Origin: Deinococcus sp. KSM4-11
GTDB lineage: Bacteria; Deinococcota; Deinococci; Deinococcales; Deinococcaceae
Assembly (NCBI RefSeq): GCF_004801415.1
Contig: NZ_SSNX01000001.1
Coordinates: forward strand, 310,001-374,000
Reading direction: 5' to 3'
Length of the DNA: 64,000 bases
Shown here: positions 24,486-36,415 of the stretch, piece after piece
Layout of the letters: every line of letters starts with the position of its first letter
How positions within the stretch are numbered: the stretch's first letter is position 1
Position numbers and translations under genes: made by a program
The notes under the pieces: model-generated
Seen by the model: the letters and a program-made list of their open reading frames with translations, nothing else
Told to the model about the DNA's origin: nothing
Database searches by the model: none

Positions 24486-24962
24486 TTAGAAGCGGTAGGT
24501 GATTCCGAGGTTCGCGCCGGGCAGCACCAGCCCGGTGCCCTGTCCGGCCGCAAAGGCGTACCGCAACTTACCCTCCGCAAACCAGCCCAACGAACTGGAT
24601 CCGAACTGTCCTTTCAGGCCACCTACTGCGCCGACCATCAGCACGCCACCGCCGGGAACGAACGCCACCCCTGGCCCGCCGTAGACGTTCAGCGGGCCGG
24701 TTGCGCCGGAGAACAGCACATCAGCTCCCAGCAGCGTGAGCGGGCCCGGCGCGCTGGAATCGAACCACAGGGCCAGACCTGCCGTTCCCCGCACCCCAAC
24801 CTTGACGTCACTGAACTGCCCCAGATCGGCGCTCAAGCCCAGTGTGGCCGTAGGCACGAGATACGCTTCCGTGCCCAAGCCGGCCCAGGCAGTGACGCCC
24901 TGTGCTGATGCGGGGGTGAGGGTGGCGACCAGAGTGAGGGCAAGTGTTCGCTTCCAAGTCAT
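24486..24962 (-). CDS. Secreted beta-rich, Gly-rich protein, possible outer-membrane barrel
   Basis: A 158-aa protein with signal peptide MTWKRTLALTLVATLTPASAQ. The mature part alternates hydrophobic and polar residues with many glycines (VYGGPGVAFVPGGGVLMVGA) and ends in LGITYRF, a terminal Phe typical of outer-membrane barrels. At about 138 mature residues it could form an 8-strand barrel. No specific family was recognised. TACGCT lies 6 nt before ATG 24962. Confidence 0.7.
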   Translation of the reverse strand: MTWKRTLALTLVATLTPASAQGVTAWAGLGTEAYLVPTATLGLSADLGQFSDVKVGVRGTAGLALWFDSSAPGPLTLLGADVLFSGATGPLNVYGGPGVAFVPGGGVLMVGAVGGLKGQFGSSSLGWFAEGKLRYAFAAGQGTGLVLPGANLGITYRF

Positions 24963-24968
24963 GGCCCG

Positions 24969-24974
24969 AGCGTA
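24969..24974 (-). promoter_or_regulatory. Leaderless-type -10 (TACGCT)
   Basis: 6 nt before the ATG at 24962. Confidence 0.55.
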
Positions 24975-25025
24975 CCGTCCGGTTCCAGGTCACGGAGATG
25001 CACATGCGGCGCGTGGCCCAAAGGA

Positions 25026-25055
25026 ACCGGGAGCCACCTGCAGGCGACTCCCGGT
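25026..25055 (-). terminator. Terminator hairpin after the NarL-type regulator gene
   Basis: An 8-bp stem (25026-25033 with 25048-25055) is followed on the minus strand by TTCCTTT. Confidence 0.65.
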
Positions 25056-25071
25056 GAGACCGACTCCGTTC

Positions 25072-25656
25072 TCAGTTCAGCAGGCCGATGCTGCGGGCGC
25101 GGCTCACGGCCTCGGTGCGGTCGCCCGCGTCGAGTTTGGCGTACAGGCGGGCGAGGTGGTCCTTGACGGTGTCGGGCGACACGCCCAGGTTCTTGGCGAT
25201 TTCCTTGTTGCTGTAGCCCTGGGCGAGCAGCGGCAGCACCTCGGATTCGCGGGGGGTCAGGCGGGGCACGTTCACGTGCGGCAGGCGGTCGATCTCTGGG
25301 TTGGCCACGATGTCGCGCAGCTGGCGGGCCAGGCTCTCGGGATCGGTTTCTTTGCTCACGTACCCGCGGGCTCCGGCGGCGCGGGCGGCCTGCACGATGG
25401 CGGGCTCGGCGAAGGTGGTGATCAGCACCGACACGACGTGCGGGTTGCTCAGGCGCAGTCTCTCGCACACCTCGATGCCGGTCATGCCGGGCATCTTCAC
25501 GTCGAGCAGCGCGGCGTCGGGTTGCAGGGTGCGGCAGGCGTCCAGGGCGGCCAGGCCGTCGGCGGCCTCGGCCACCACGTCGAAGCCCTGGTTGATCAGG
25601 GCGTACTTCAGGCCCATACGGAACAGCGGGTGATCGTCGGCGATTACGAGTCTCAT
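25072..25656 (-). CDS. NarL/LuxR-family response regulator
   Basis: A 194-aa regulator. The receiver domain begins MRLVIADDHPLFRMGLKYAL, with phosphoacceptor D52 (LLDVKMPGMTG) and K102 in GYVSKET. The C-terminal LuxR-type HTH is LTPRESEVLPLLAQGYSNKE, then IAKNLGVSPDTVKDHLARLY. The ATG overlaps the stop of the kinase gene (ATGA, 25653-25656), so the pair is coupled. The target genes are unknown. Confidence 0.95.
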   Translation of the reverse strand: MRLVIADDHPLFRMGLKYALINQGFDVVAEAADGLAALDACRTLQPDAALLDVKMPGMTGIEVCERLRLSNPHVVSVLITTFAEPAIVQAARAAGARGYVSKETDPESLARQLRDIVANPEIDRLPHVNVPRLTPRESEVLPLLAQGYSNKEIAKNLGVSPDTVKDHLARLYAKLDAGDRTEAVSRARSIGLLN

Positions 25657-26729
25657 GGGATGACCTCCGGGAGGACGAGGGTGAAGTGCGTGTAGGTGGC
25701 GGGCGGACGGGCGTGGCTGGGCGGTTCCGGAGGAATGTCGGGCGGGGCGCGGTCGTACTGGAGGCTGCCGCCATGTGCCTCGGCGATGCGCCGGGCGATG
25801 AACAGGCCCAGTCCGGCCGTGCCGGCGGTGTACTGCTGACCGGCGATGGTGGTGGGCTGCGTGTTGAAGGGCTGCGCGAGTTCCGAGATGGGGACGGTCA
25901 GGCCGGGGCCGTCGTCGGAGACGATGACGCCGCGCGGGGTGACGCTCAGGATGATCTCGTGCGTGGCGTAGCGCACGGCGTTCTCGGTGAGGTTGGTGAT
26001 GGCGCGTTCCAGCACTTGGGCGTCCACGTCGGCTTCACCGTGGCCGTGCACTTGAACGCTCAGGCCACGGGCGTCCGCCTGGGGGTGCACGCGGCGCGCC
26101 ACACCGTCGAGCAGGGCGCGCAGATCGGTGGCCTGCCGGTGCACGTTCACGTCCTCCCGCTCGAAGCGGTGGGCGTCGGCCATCTGCTGCACCAGGGCCA
26201 GCAGGCGGGTGGTTTCGGCCTGGATCTGTGCGCCCACCTCGCGCTTCTCGGCGTCTGGCAGGGGCAGCGTCGTGAGCACCCCCGTGAGGTGACCGGTGGC
26301 GATCAGCGGGGTCTTCAGGTCGTGCACCAGCGTGGCGATAAAGGCGTTGCGGCGCGTTTGCTCGACGCTCAGGCGGCCCAGCAGGTCCGCGAAGGCGGAG
26401 CGCAGCGCCAGGATCTCAGCCGGGTCGTCGGCGTGCGGCTGCGCGAAGTCACCGCGTTCCACCTCGGACTGCAGCAGGCTCAGGGATCGCAGAAGGGTGC
26501 CGCTCAGCAGGTAGCCCACGGCGGCGCACAGCCCGCCGACCACGACCATCCAGCTCACCAGACTGGCGACGGGCACGCTGGGCTGCGCCATGAAGGTCAG
26601 CACCAGGTTCGGCAGGAAGGCCAGCATGAAGATCACCAGCGTGAACTGTGAGCGCAGGGTCGCCTTCCGCGGCCGGCGGGGCGTCGTGGACGCCGCCTCG
26701 GCGGGTAGGAATACAGCGCGCGCACTCAT
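25653..26729 (-). CDS. Sensor histidine kinase
   Basis: A 358-aa kinase from ATG 26729. Two membrane segments (about 28-48 and 54-77) with almost no loop between them suggest sensing within the membrane. A HAMP-like linker follows. The H-box is IATLVHDLKTPLIA (H136), the N-box NLTENAVRYATHE, G1 VSDDGPGL and G2 GTAGLGLFIARRIAEAHGG. The HisKA/HDLKTP kinase class paired with a NarL-type regulator is a less usual match, but the ATGA overlap is clear. TACGCT lies 6 nt before the start. Confidence 0.93.
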   Translation of the reverse strand: MSARAVFLPAEAASTTPRRPRKATLRSQFTLVIFMLAFLPNLVLTFMAQPSVPVASLVSWMVVVGGLCAAVGYLLSGTLLRSLSLLQSEVERGDFAQPHADDPAEILALRSAFADLLGRLSVEQTRRNAFIATLVHDLKTPLIATGHLTGVLTTLPLPDAEKREVGAQIQAETTRLLALVQQMADAHRFEREDVNVHRQATDLRALLDGVARRVHPQADARGLSVQVHGHGEADVDAQVLERAITNLTENAVRYATHEIILSVTPRGVIVSDDGPGLTVPISELAQPFNTQPTTIAGQQYTAGTAGLGLFIARRIAEAHGGSLQYDRAPPDIPPEPPSHARPPATYTHFTLVLPEVIP

Positions 26730-26735
26730 GGGTTC

Positions 26736-26741
26736 AGCGTA
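26736..26741 (-). promoter_or_regulatory. Leaderless-type -10 (TACGCT)
   Basis: 6 nt before the kinase ATG at 26729; promoter for the kinase-regulator pair. Confidence 0.55.
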
Positions 26742-26896
26742 CGCAGCGGCGTCTGACAGAACCGTCACGGCTAGAAGGGCGGCCCCGCGTTTGTCAAGCC
26801 CCACCCCCGGCTGGGTGGATGGCGTGCCAGCGCGGAAAACTGACCGATGGCCCAACTGCCGGAGGACGTTCCTCACGTGTGGCGGCGCTCCAACCA

Positions 26897-26937
26897 CCAC
26901 CCCCGGCCGCGGCGCCTCACCGCGTGGCCGGGGGTGG
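26897..26937 (-). terminator. Terminator hairpin after lepA
   Basis: A 12-bp G/C-rich stem (26897-26908 with 26926-26937) has a further 4-bp inner stem. It lies 31 nt past the lepA stop and has no real T run. Confidence 0.6.
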
Positions 26938-26968
26938 GGAGGGGGAGTGAACCCTGCCGGGGAGGGGG

Positions 26969-28771
<1,803 letters not shown>

Positions 28772-28778
28772 GCCCCGT

Positions 28779-28784
28779 AGTCTA
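28779..28784 (-). promoter_or_regulatory. Leaderless-type -10 of lepA (TAGACT)
   Basis: 7 nt before GTG 28771. It overlaps the 3' end of the MFS gene (stop at 28782-28784). Confidence 0.5.
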
Positions 28785-29957
28785 GCGGGCACCCGCTGAA
28801 ATACGCAGGTGCGGCTCACCGTCGCGCGGCCGTAGCGGCGTGACCGGCCACGCGGCCAGCAGGAGCGCCAGCAGCACGACCCCGCCGCCCAGGTACCCGA
28901 GCTGCGCCAGGTGCGCGCCCGCGAAGGCCCCGCCCAGAGGAGCGCCCAGCGCCTGCCCCACGTACAGGGCGCTGGCATTCAGCGCCAGGGCCACGCCCGA
29001 GGCGTCCGGAGCGAGTTCCACGATGCGGGACTGCTGCGGCGGATTGACCATCAGCGCGCCGACGCCCCAGACGAGCACGGCCGCGCCTACCCCCCACTCG
29101 CTGCCCAGCACCAGCGGCAGCACCAGCATGGCCCCGGCGGCCAGGGCCAGCCCAAGGCGCAGCGTGCCCGGACTGCTCCAGAAGTCGGTGAGCCGCCCGC
29201 CCAGCGCGTTCCCGATTAGGCCCGCCGCGCCGAACAGCAGCAGGATCAACGTGATTCCCCCGGCGTCCAGGCCCGTCAGGCCGCGCAGCGCCGTGACGAG
29301 GTACGGATACACCGTGAACTGCCCCAGGTACAGCAGGCCCATGACTAGCAGCGTGCGGAGCAGGGCCGGGCGGCGCACCAGCGCGAACCAGGGCGTGGTG
29401 GGCGGCGTGACGGCCACGGGCCGGACGAGCGCCGCAATGCCAGCAAAGGCCAGCATGCTCAGCGCCACGACCAGCCAGAAGGCCACGCGCCATCCGAAGG
29501 TGCCGCCGATCCAGGTGCCCAGAGGCATGCCCAGCACGGTGGCCACGGGAATGCCCACGAACACCAGCGCCAGCGCCCGTCCCCGCAGGTCCGGCGTGAC
29601 CAGGGCCGCCGCGACGCCCGACGCGACCGGTGTGAACAGGCTCGCGCCCACGGCGGACAGGCCGCGCGCCAGCAGCAGCAGGCCGAACGACGGCGCAAGG
29701 GCCGCCGCCAGGTTTCCCAGCGTGAACAGTCCCAGTCCCACGAGCAGTAGCGTCTTGCGGGGAACGTGGACGGTGACGCTGCCCAGCAACACGGCGCTCA
29801 GGGCGTAGGTCAGGGCGTAGGCGGTGATCACGGTGCCGGCCGAACCGAGCGGGACGTCCAGGTCGGCGGAGAGCAGGCCGAGCAGGCCGGCAATGACGAG
29901 CGCACTTGTTCCGACCGCGAAATTTCCCAGGGCGAGGATCCACAGAGACCTTGGCAT
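28782..29957 (-). CDS. MFS transporter, drug-exporter type
   Basis: A 391-aa protein with about twelve hydrophobic segments. The DHA1-type pattern is present: [20 protein letters not shown] around the 2-3/4-5 loops, [20 protein letters not shown] as the antiporter motif C region, and [11 protein letters not shown]. Such proteins export sugars, arabinose-like compounds or drugs by proton exchange; the substrate is unknown. It is divergent from a MmyB-type regulator at 30052, which is probably its regulator. Confidence 0.88.
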   Translation of the reverse strand: MPRSLWILALGNFAVGTSALVIAGLLGLLSADLDVPLGSAGTVITAYALTYALSAVLLGSVTVHVPRKTLLLVGLGLFTLGNLAAALAPSFGLLLLARGLSAVGASLFTPVASGVAAALVTPDLRGRALALVFVGIPVATVLGMPLGTWIGGTFGWRVAFWLVVALSMLAFAGIAALVRPVAVTPPTTPWFALVRRPALLRTLLVMGLLYLGQFTVYPYLVTALRGLTGLDAGGITLILLLFGAAGLIGNALGGRLTDFWSSPGTLRLGLALAAGAMLVLPLVLGSEWGVGAAVLVWGVGALMVNPPQQSRIVELAPDASGVALALNASALYVGQALGAPLGGAFAGAHLAQLGYLGGGVVLLALLLAAWPVTPLRPRDGEPHLRISAGAR

Positions 29958-29980
29958 GGCGTGAGCATGCGCGCTAGCTT

Positions 29981-30027
29981 ATGGGGGTACAAGGGTTTGG
30001 TTATCCTGGTACTGCTCCTTCCCCCAT
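29981..30027. promoter_or_regulatory. Divergent control region with inverted repeat
   Basis: The 94-nt gap between the MFS and MmyB-type regulator genes has 7-bp inverted arms ATGGGGG (29981-29987) and CCCCCAT (30021-30027). They are possible operator half-sites; the spacing is long and the call is weak. CATGCT 6 nt before the MFS ATG resembles the leaderless -10. Confidence 0.3.
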
Positions 30028-30051
30028 GCTCCGCGAGCCTCCGAGGTGCCC

Positions 30052-30909
30052 ATGACCACCCTTGATCCGCCTACTGCCAGCAGCCCGGCCCCACGGCGCG
30101 CGGAACTCGCGGACTTCCTGCGCTCCCGCCGCCTGCGCCTGGATCCCGAAACGGTCGGTCTGCCCCAGGGTGGCCGCCGCCGCACGCCCGGCCTGCGCCG
30201 CGAGGAAGTCGCCATGCTCGCCCAGACCAGCACCACCTGGTACACCTGGCTCGAACAGCAGCGCGATATCCGCGTCTCCGCGCCCCTCCTCGACCGGCTG
30301 GCCGACGCCCTGCGCCTCGACCCCGGCGAACGCGCCCACCTGTTCGCCCTGTCCGGCCAGCCCGCCCCGATCCGCGACGTGCCCCGCGAGGACGTGCCCC
30401 CCGCCGTGCAGCGCTTCATCCAGGGCCTGCACGACCGCCCCGCCAGCGTCCTGGGCCGCCGCTGGGATTACGTCGCCTGGAACCGCGCCGCCGAGGCCGT
30501 GTTCGGCGACATCACCCACCGCGCGCCCGAAGACCGGAATGTGCTGCGCCGCCTGTTCCTGGATCCCAGCCGCCGCAGCTTCTACACCGACTGGCCCTGC
30601 GCCGCCGCCGCCACCCTCGCGCAGTTCCGCGCCGACAGTGCCCCTCACATCGACGACCCGTGGTTCACGGAACTGATCGAGGAGATCAGTGCCCGCAGCC
30701 CCGACTTCCGCCGCCTGTGGGCCAGGCATGACGTGAAGGGCAACGCCGACGGCCTCAAGGACTTCCAGCATCCCACCGCCGGCCGCATGATCATGGAACA
30801 CCTGATCCTGCGCGTTCCGGACGCCCCGCACCTGCGGATCATCGTGTACAACGCCCTTCCCGACTGGGACACGCCGGAGAAGCTGAGGCGGCTGCTCGCC
30901 GCTGACTGA
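30052..30909 (+). CDS. XRE-family regulator with MmyB-like ligand-binding domain
   Basis: 285 aa from ATG 30052 with GAGG 5 nt upstream. The N-terminal HTH contains the family hallmark TPGLRREEVAMLAQTSTTWY, then TWLEQQRDIRVSAPLLDRLA. The C-terminal MmyB ligand-binding domain runs from about residue 110 (GRRWDYVAWNRAAEAVFGD, then ARHDVKGNADGLKDFQHPTA and the ISARSPDFRRLW segment). These regulators often control an adjacent oxidoreductase or exporter; here the divergent MFS gene is the likely target. Confidence 0.93.
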   Translation: MTTLDPPTASSPAPRRAELADFLRSRRLRLDPETVGLPQGGRRRTPGLRREEVAMLAQTSTTWYTWLEQQRDIRVSAPLLDRLADALRLDPGERAHLFALSGQPAPIRDVPREDVPPAVQRFIQGLHDRPASVLGRRWDYVAWNRAAEAVFGDITHRAPEDRNVLRRLFLDPSRRSFYTDWPCAAAATLAQFRADSAPHIDDPWFTELIEEISARSPDFRRLWARHDVKGNADGLKDFQHPTAGRMIMEHLILRVPDAPHLRIIVYNALPDWDTPEKLRRLLAAD

Positions 30910-31021
30910 GCTGTTCTCCACGTCCGACCAGCGCCCAGCGACACGCTCCGGGCCGGGGATGTCGACCGCAGTCCCTGGGCGGCAGGCCACCTGGCCGATG
31001 CCGGCTCCACCAGCTCGCCCG

Positions 31022-31027
31022 TACGCT
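31022..31027 (+). promoter_or_regulatory. Leaderless-type -10 (TACGCT)
   Basis: 6 nt before the ATG at 31034; it supports that start over upstream in-frame codons. Confidence 0.55.
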
Positions 31028-31033
31028 GAGGCA

Positions 31034-31843
31034 ATGACCCGCTCTCTGGCCTACTTCACAGACCTTGCCCTGCGCCGTCACGAGGGCAGCGTCGTAACCC
31101 GGGAGGGGACCCTGACCGTGATCCGTTCACCGCAGAACCAGGGGTTCTGGTGGGGCAACTTCCTGCTGATGCCCGCGCCGCCCCTGCCCGGCGACCTGGA
31201 CCGCTGGGAAACGCAGTTCCAGAACCATCATTCGGCCGCCCATCACCGCGCCTTCGGTGTGGACACGCCGGACGGGAACGAGGGCGCCGCCGACGACTTC
31301 CGGGCGGCCGGCTACCAGGTCATGCACGACACGGTGCTGACCGCCGAGGTGACCCATCCGCCCCGCCGCCTGAACACGGACGCCACCTTTCGCCCGCTGG
31401 CCACGGAGGCCGACTGGGCCAGCGCCCACGCCCTGCGGATGGCCGTGAACGCCGCCGATCCGTCCGGCCACGAGGAAACCGGGTACCGCGAGTTCAGCAC
31501 CCTCAAACTCGCGTCGTACCGGCGGGCGCAGGAAGCGGGCCATGGCGCGCTGCTCGGGGCGTTTGATGATACGGGCACCATGCTCTGTGGCCTGGGCATC
31601 TTTGACGCTGGTGAGGGCGTGGCCCGGTACCAGAGTGTCGAGACGCATCCCGAGGCCAGATCCCGTGGCCTGGCGGGCACGCTCGTCCATACGGCCGCCG
31701 CGTGGGCGCGCGAGCACCTGGGCACCCGCACGCTGGTCATCGTGGCCGATCCGAATTACCACGCGCAGGCGCTGTACGAGAGCGTGGGCTTCACGGCCAC
31801 CGAGGTGCAGCTCGCCATTCAGAAACGTCCTGCAGGCGATTAA
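31034..31843 (+). CDS. GNAT-family N-acetyltransferase, 269 aa
   Basis: The acetyl-CoA domain is C-terminal (VARYQSVETHPEARSRGLAG followed by TLVHTAAAW, then PNYHAQALYESVGF). The N-terminal 130 residues (SPQNQGFWWGNFLLMPAPPL) form an extra half, as in two-domain GNAT proteins. The substrate is unknown. The stop TAA overlaps the stop of the converging MOSC gene by 4 bp (31840-31843). Confidence 0.85.
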   Translation: MTRSLAYFTDLALRRHEGSVVTREGTLTVIRSPQNQGFWWGNFLLMPAPPLPGDLDRWETQFQNHHSAAHHRAFGVDTPDGNEGAADDFRAAGYQVMHDTVLTAEVTHPPRRLNTDATFRPLATEADWASAHALRMAVNAADPSGHEETGYREFSTLKLASYRRAQEAGHGALLGAFDDTGTMLCGLGIFDAGEGVARYQSVETHPEARSRGLAGTLVHTAAAWAREHLGTRTLVIVADPNYHAQALYESVGFTATEVQLAIQKRPAGD

Positions 31844-32382
31844 ACCCACTTCAGCGCTTCATGCGGCTCGGGCGGCCACTCCACGGCGATGTCGTCGCCG
31901 GGCCGCACCTCGCCGCCCTGCACGATCACCCCCATGATGCCCGCCTTGAACACCGGGGTGCCGGTTCCGTCCTCGTCCAGCACGGCCCGGAGCAGTCCCG
32001 GCTGAAAGGCGTCGATCTGCGCGCAGGGATTTCTCAGGCCGGTGACCTCGACGACGGCATCCTTGCCGAGGTACAGACGGGTTCCACGTGGCAGGGCCAG
32101 CAGGTCGAGGCCGCGTGTGGTGACATTCTCGCCCAGGTCGGCCGGAGCCACGGTGAAGCCCTGACGCGCCACCTCGTCGAAGAGTTCCGCGTGGATCAGG
32201 TGCAGTTGCCGCAGGTTCGGCTGGGTCGGATCGGCCCGCACGCGCGACCGGTGCTGCACGGTCACGCCCGCGTGCGCGTCGCCCTCCACGCCCAGCCCGG
32301 CCAGCAGGCGGATCACGCGGCGGGGCTCCTTGGAAAAGCGGTGCGTGCCGTCCGAGGCCACGCCGACGACCGTCGGAGTCAT
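31840..32382 (-). CDS. MOSC-domain protein, 180 aa
   Basis: MOSC domain of molybdenum-cofactor sulfurase/YiiM-like proteins. GVEGDAHAGVTVQHRSRV and NLRQLHLIHAELFDEVA are followed by LGENVTTRGLDLLALPRGT and the conserved cysteine C120 in GLRNPCAQIDAF. Then come GVIVQGGEVRPGD. It is a stand-alone domain of the kind that handles sulfur for molybdenum-cofactor enzymes. The exact reaction is unknown. ATG 32382 overlaps the rnhB stop (ATGA). Confidence 0.88.
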   Translation of the reverse strand: MTPTVVGVASDGTHRFSKEPRRVIRLLAGLGVEGDAHAGVTVQHRSRVRADPTQPNLRQLHLIHAELFDEVARQGFTVAPADLGENVTTRGLDLLALPRGTRLYLGKDAVVEVTGLRNPCAQIDAFQPGLLRAVLDEDGTGTPVFKAGIMGVIVQGGEVRPGDDIAVEWPPEPHEALKWV

Positions 32383-33044
32383 GCATCCTCCTGGGATGGC
32401 GGCACGGCGAACAGGGGAGAGGGAGCTCCAAGCCGCGCCCGGATCGGGGCATACGACCGGCGGTGCACGGCGCTGACGCCCAGGTCGTTCAGGGCGGCGC
32501 GGTGGGCCGGCGCACCGTACCCTTTGTGTCCCGCGAAGCCGTAGCCGGGATACTGCGCGTCCAGTTCCAGCATGACGCGGTCGCGTTCCGTCTTGGCGAG
32601 CAGGCTGGCGGCCGCCACCGAGTAACTCAGCGCGTCGGCCCGCGGGGGGGCGCTGAGCGGCATCTCCACGCGCAACTTCAGGTAGTCGGTGACCAGCGCC
32701 TGCGGTCTGGGCTCCAGCCGCTCCAGCGCCCGGAGGGCCGCTGCGTGCGTGGCCCCCAGGATGTTCAGGCGGTCGATCTCGTCCGGCCAGGCGTGCTCCA
32801 CGGCGTACGCCACCGCCACCCGCCGCACCTCCGCCGCGAACTCCTCGCGCTGCCCGGCCGTCAGCTGTTTGCTGTCCCGGAACGGGTAGTCCAGCGCGGT
32901 GCCCGGCAGGATCACCGCCGCCACGGTCACGGGTCCAGCCCACGCGCCCCGCCCGGCCTCGTCCACGCCCGCCACGCGGAAATACCCGCGCCGCCAGTGC
33001 TCCCGCTCGAACGCCCAGTCCGGCGTCACCGACGGATTCGTCAT
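32379..33044 (-). CDS. rnhB: Ribonuclease HII
   Basis: Cleaves RNA-DNA hybrids and removes misincorporated ribonucleotides. 221 aa from ATG 33044, TACCGT 6 nt upstream. The active site AGVDEAGRGAWAGPV holds D28 and E29; DSKQLTAGQREE and the VTDYLKL aspartate follow, and HKGYGAPAHRAAL is the type-II hallmark. Coupled to the MOSC gene downstream. Confidence 0.95.
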   Translation of the reverse strand: MTNPSVTPDWAFEREHWRRGYFRVAGVDEAGRGAWAGPVTVAAVILPGTALDYPFRDSKQLTAGQREEFAAEVRRVAVAYAVEHAWPDEIDRLNILGATHAAALRALERLEPRPQALVTDYLKLRVEMPLSAPPRADALSYSVAAASLLAKTERDRVMLELDAQYPGYGFAGHKGYGAPAHRAALNDLGVSAVHRRSYAPIRARLGAPSPLFAVPPSQEDA

Positions 33045-33050
33045 ACCGGG

Positions 33051-33056
33051 ACGGTA
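33051..33056 (-). promoter_or_regulatory. Leaderless-type -10 of rnhB (TACCGT)
   Basis: 6 nt before the ATG at 33044. Confidence 0.55.
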
Positions 33057-33357
33057 GCAGACGCTCCGGGTGACCGCTAGGAAGGCAGCGCGTGCCGCCG
33101 GATCCGTCCGACATCCAGGCCCCAACAAGTGAAGCCCCGCCTGTTCAGCGGGGCGGTGGAACTGGCATCACGCGGCCAAGTTGGTTGTGGGACGCCCTCA
33201 CTATGAAGCGTGCGAACCTGCGCCGCATGTGAATCGATTTAGATGGCGTTCAGGGAAGCGGCCGCCTGGGCCGGAATTCACCGCTGGTGGCGAGTCCGGC
33301 CAGTCCATCTGACCGCAGCCGCCCAGTGCAGGCCGGGCATGTGATACATGGGAGGGC
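33057..33357. other. About 300 bp without a gene
   Basis: Between the divergent rnhB and RsmC-like genes. It holds one GC hairpin (33134-33154, 7-bp arms) without a T run. I see no supported ORF, RNA gene or repeat in the rest. Confidence 0.5.
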
Positions 33358-34554
33358 ATGACGTCGGGCCGCAAGCAGAAGATCAAACTCAGCCGCCCTC
33401 CCGGAACCCGGCGGGGCGGCGACCCGGACGCCGGTTCTCCCGCCGGGCCGTACGCCGAGGTGCGGCCCGCCCTGCTGCCCCCAGGGCTCGACGGGTTGCG
33501 CGCCCTGACCAAACCCGGCGTGCGCGGGTTCCCCGGAATCGACGACGCCCAGGCCCTGCTGGCGCAGACGATGCGCAAGGCCCGCGTGACGGGCGACGTC
33601 CTTGACCTGACGGCCATGGGCGGCCTGCTGGCCAGCCTGCCGGGCGTGACCCTGCGGGCCGTCGAGGGCTCGGCCCCGGCGCTGGCCACCCTGAGAGCCG
33701 CTGGGCTTGACCCCATACCGGCAGTGCCGGGTGATGCCCTGACGGAACGCTGGCCGGAACGGGCCCGCACGGTGGCCCTGGTGCTCGCCGGAGACCGGGG
33801 GAACGCCTACGCACAGGCGCAAGTCGCGTGGGCACACGCCAACACCCCGCCCGGCGGCGCGCTGTACATCGCGGGCGACCGCGACAAGGGCTTCGACCGC
33901 TACGTGCGCGCGGCGGGCACGGCCTTCGGCACCGGGGAGACGATCGCCCGCGACGGTGGCATGCGCGTCGCAAAACTCATCCGGCGGCCCGGCCCCACGC
34001 CCCCCTCGCCTGAACCCGAGCGCTACGACGCGTATGGCGTGACCGTCATCGGGCTGCCCGGCGTGTTCAGCGCCGCGAAACCCGACCGGGCCACGGCGCT
34101 GCTGCTCGACCACCTGGAGCCGCTCGACCTGACCGGCCAGGCGGTGCTTGACCTGGGGTGCGGCGCGGGCCTGATCGGGGCGTGGGCGGCGCGGCGCGGG
34201 GCGCAGGTCACGCTGGCCGACGCCGACCTGCCGAGCGTCCGCAGCGCCGAGGCCACCCTGGCGGCCAGCGGCGTGGGGGGCGAGGTCATCCACTCGGACG
34301 TGGACGTGAACCTGGGCGAGCGCCGCTTCGACGTGATCCTCACCAATCCGCCCTTCCATGTGGGGCGCGGCGTGGTGCTCGACGTGGCCCGCGAGTTCAT
34401 CGCGGCCGCCGCCCGCCGACTGCGGCCCGGCGGACGCCTGTATGTCGTCGCGAACGAGCCGCTGCCGTACGAGGCCGCCCTCGCCGCCGTCGGACCCGTG
34501 CGGGAACTCATACGGGACGCGGGCTTCAAGGTGCTGCTGGCCACGCGTTCCTGA
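33358..34554 (+). CDS. RsmC/RlmG-like class I SAM-dependent rRNA methyltransferase, 398 aa
   Basis: Two Rossmann-like halves as in RsmC/RlmG (m2G methyltransferases of 16S or 23S rRNA). The N-terminal half is degenerate (LDLTAMGGLLASLPGVTLRA). The C-terminal half has the SAM loop VLDLGCGAGLIGAWAARRGA and the catalytic LTNPPFHVGRG near residue 330. A basic N-terminal tail (SGRKQKIKLSRPPGTRRGG) is extra and may bind RNA. GGGAGG lies 2 nt before the ATG. The exact target is unknown. Confidence 0.85.
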   Translation: MTSGRKQKIKLSRPPGTRRGGDPDAGSPAGPYAEVRPALLPPGLDGLRALTKPGVRGFPGIDDAQALLAQTMRKARVTGDVLDLTAMGGLLASLPGVTLRAVEGSAPALATLRAAGLDPIPAVPGDALTERWPERARTVALVLAGDRGNAYAQAQVAWAHANTPPGGALYIAGDRDKGFDRYVRAAGTAFGTGETIARDGGMRVAKLIRRPGPTPPSPEPERYDAYGVTVIGLPGVFSAAKPDRATALLLDHLEPLDLTGQAVLDLGCGAGLIGAWAARRGAQVTLADADLPSVRSAEATLAASGVGGEVIHSDVDVNLGERRFDVILTNPPFHVGRGVVLDVAREFIAAAARRLRPGGRLYVVANEPLPYEAALAAVGPVRELIRDAGFKVLLATRS

Positions 34555-34672
34555 ACGCCCGGGCACGCCGGGAACTTCCACGCTCCGCACCTCGTATTCC
34601 TTGATCCCCGGATCGATGCTCTCCGTGCTCCGTGCACTGTGTCCTCGTCCCGGCGGAACGGAACGGGTTTGC

Positions 34673-34678
34673 TAGACT
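34673..34678 (+). promoter_or_regulatory. Extended -10 upstream of rpoD (TGCTAGACT)
   Basis: TAGACT is preceded by TGC, an extended -10. No good -35. It would give an approximately 80-nt leader before ATG 34763. Confidence 0.4.
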
Positions 34679-34762
34679 GACGCGTTCCGGTGCCCGGCGC
34701 GTTCCATTGCCGGACGAAACCGCTTCACATCACCCTTTCCACGCCCGACCGCAGGAGGCCGC

Positions 34763-36289
<1,527 letters not shown>

Positions 36290-36305
36290 ATCCAGTGTCT
36301 TCACG

Positions 36306-36332
36306 CCGCCCCGTGCCCTGTGGCCGGGGCGG
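36306..36332 (+). terminator. Terminator hairpin after rpoD
   Basis: An 8-bp GC stem (36306-36313 with 36325-36332) lies 17 nt past the rpoD stop. TCGTCATTT follows. Confidence 0.6.
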
Positions 36333-36415
36333 TCGTCATTTCGTGCGGCGGGCATCCTGTGGATGGGCACCGTATCCTGAGCGGGCATGGCCACATCCCC
36401 CGCAGGAGCGTCCCG

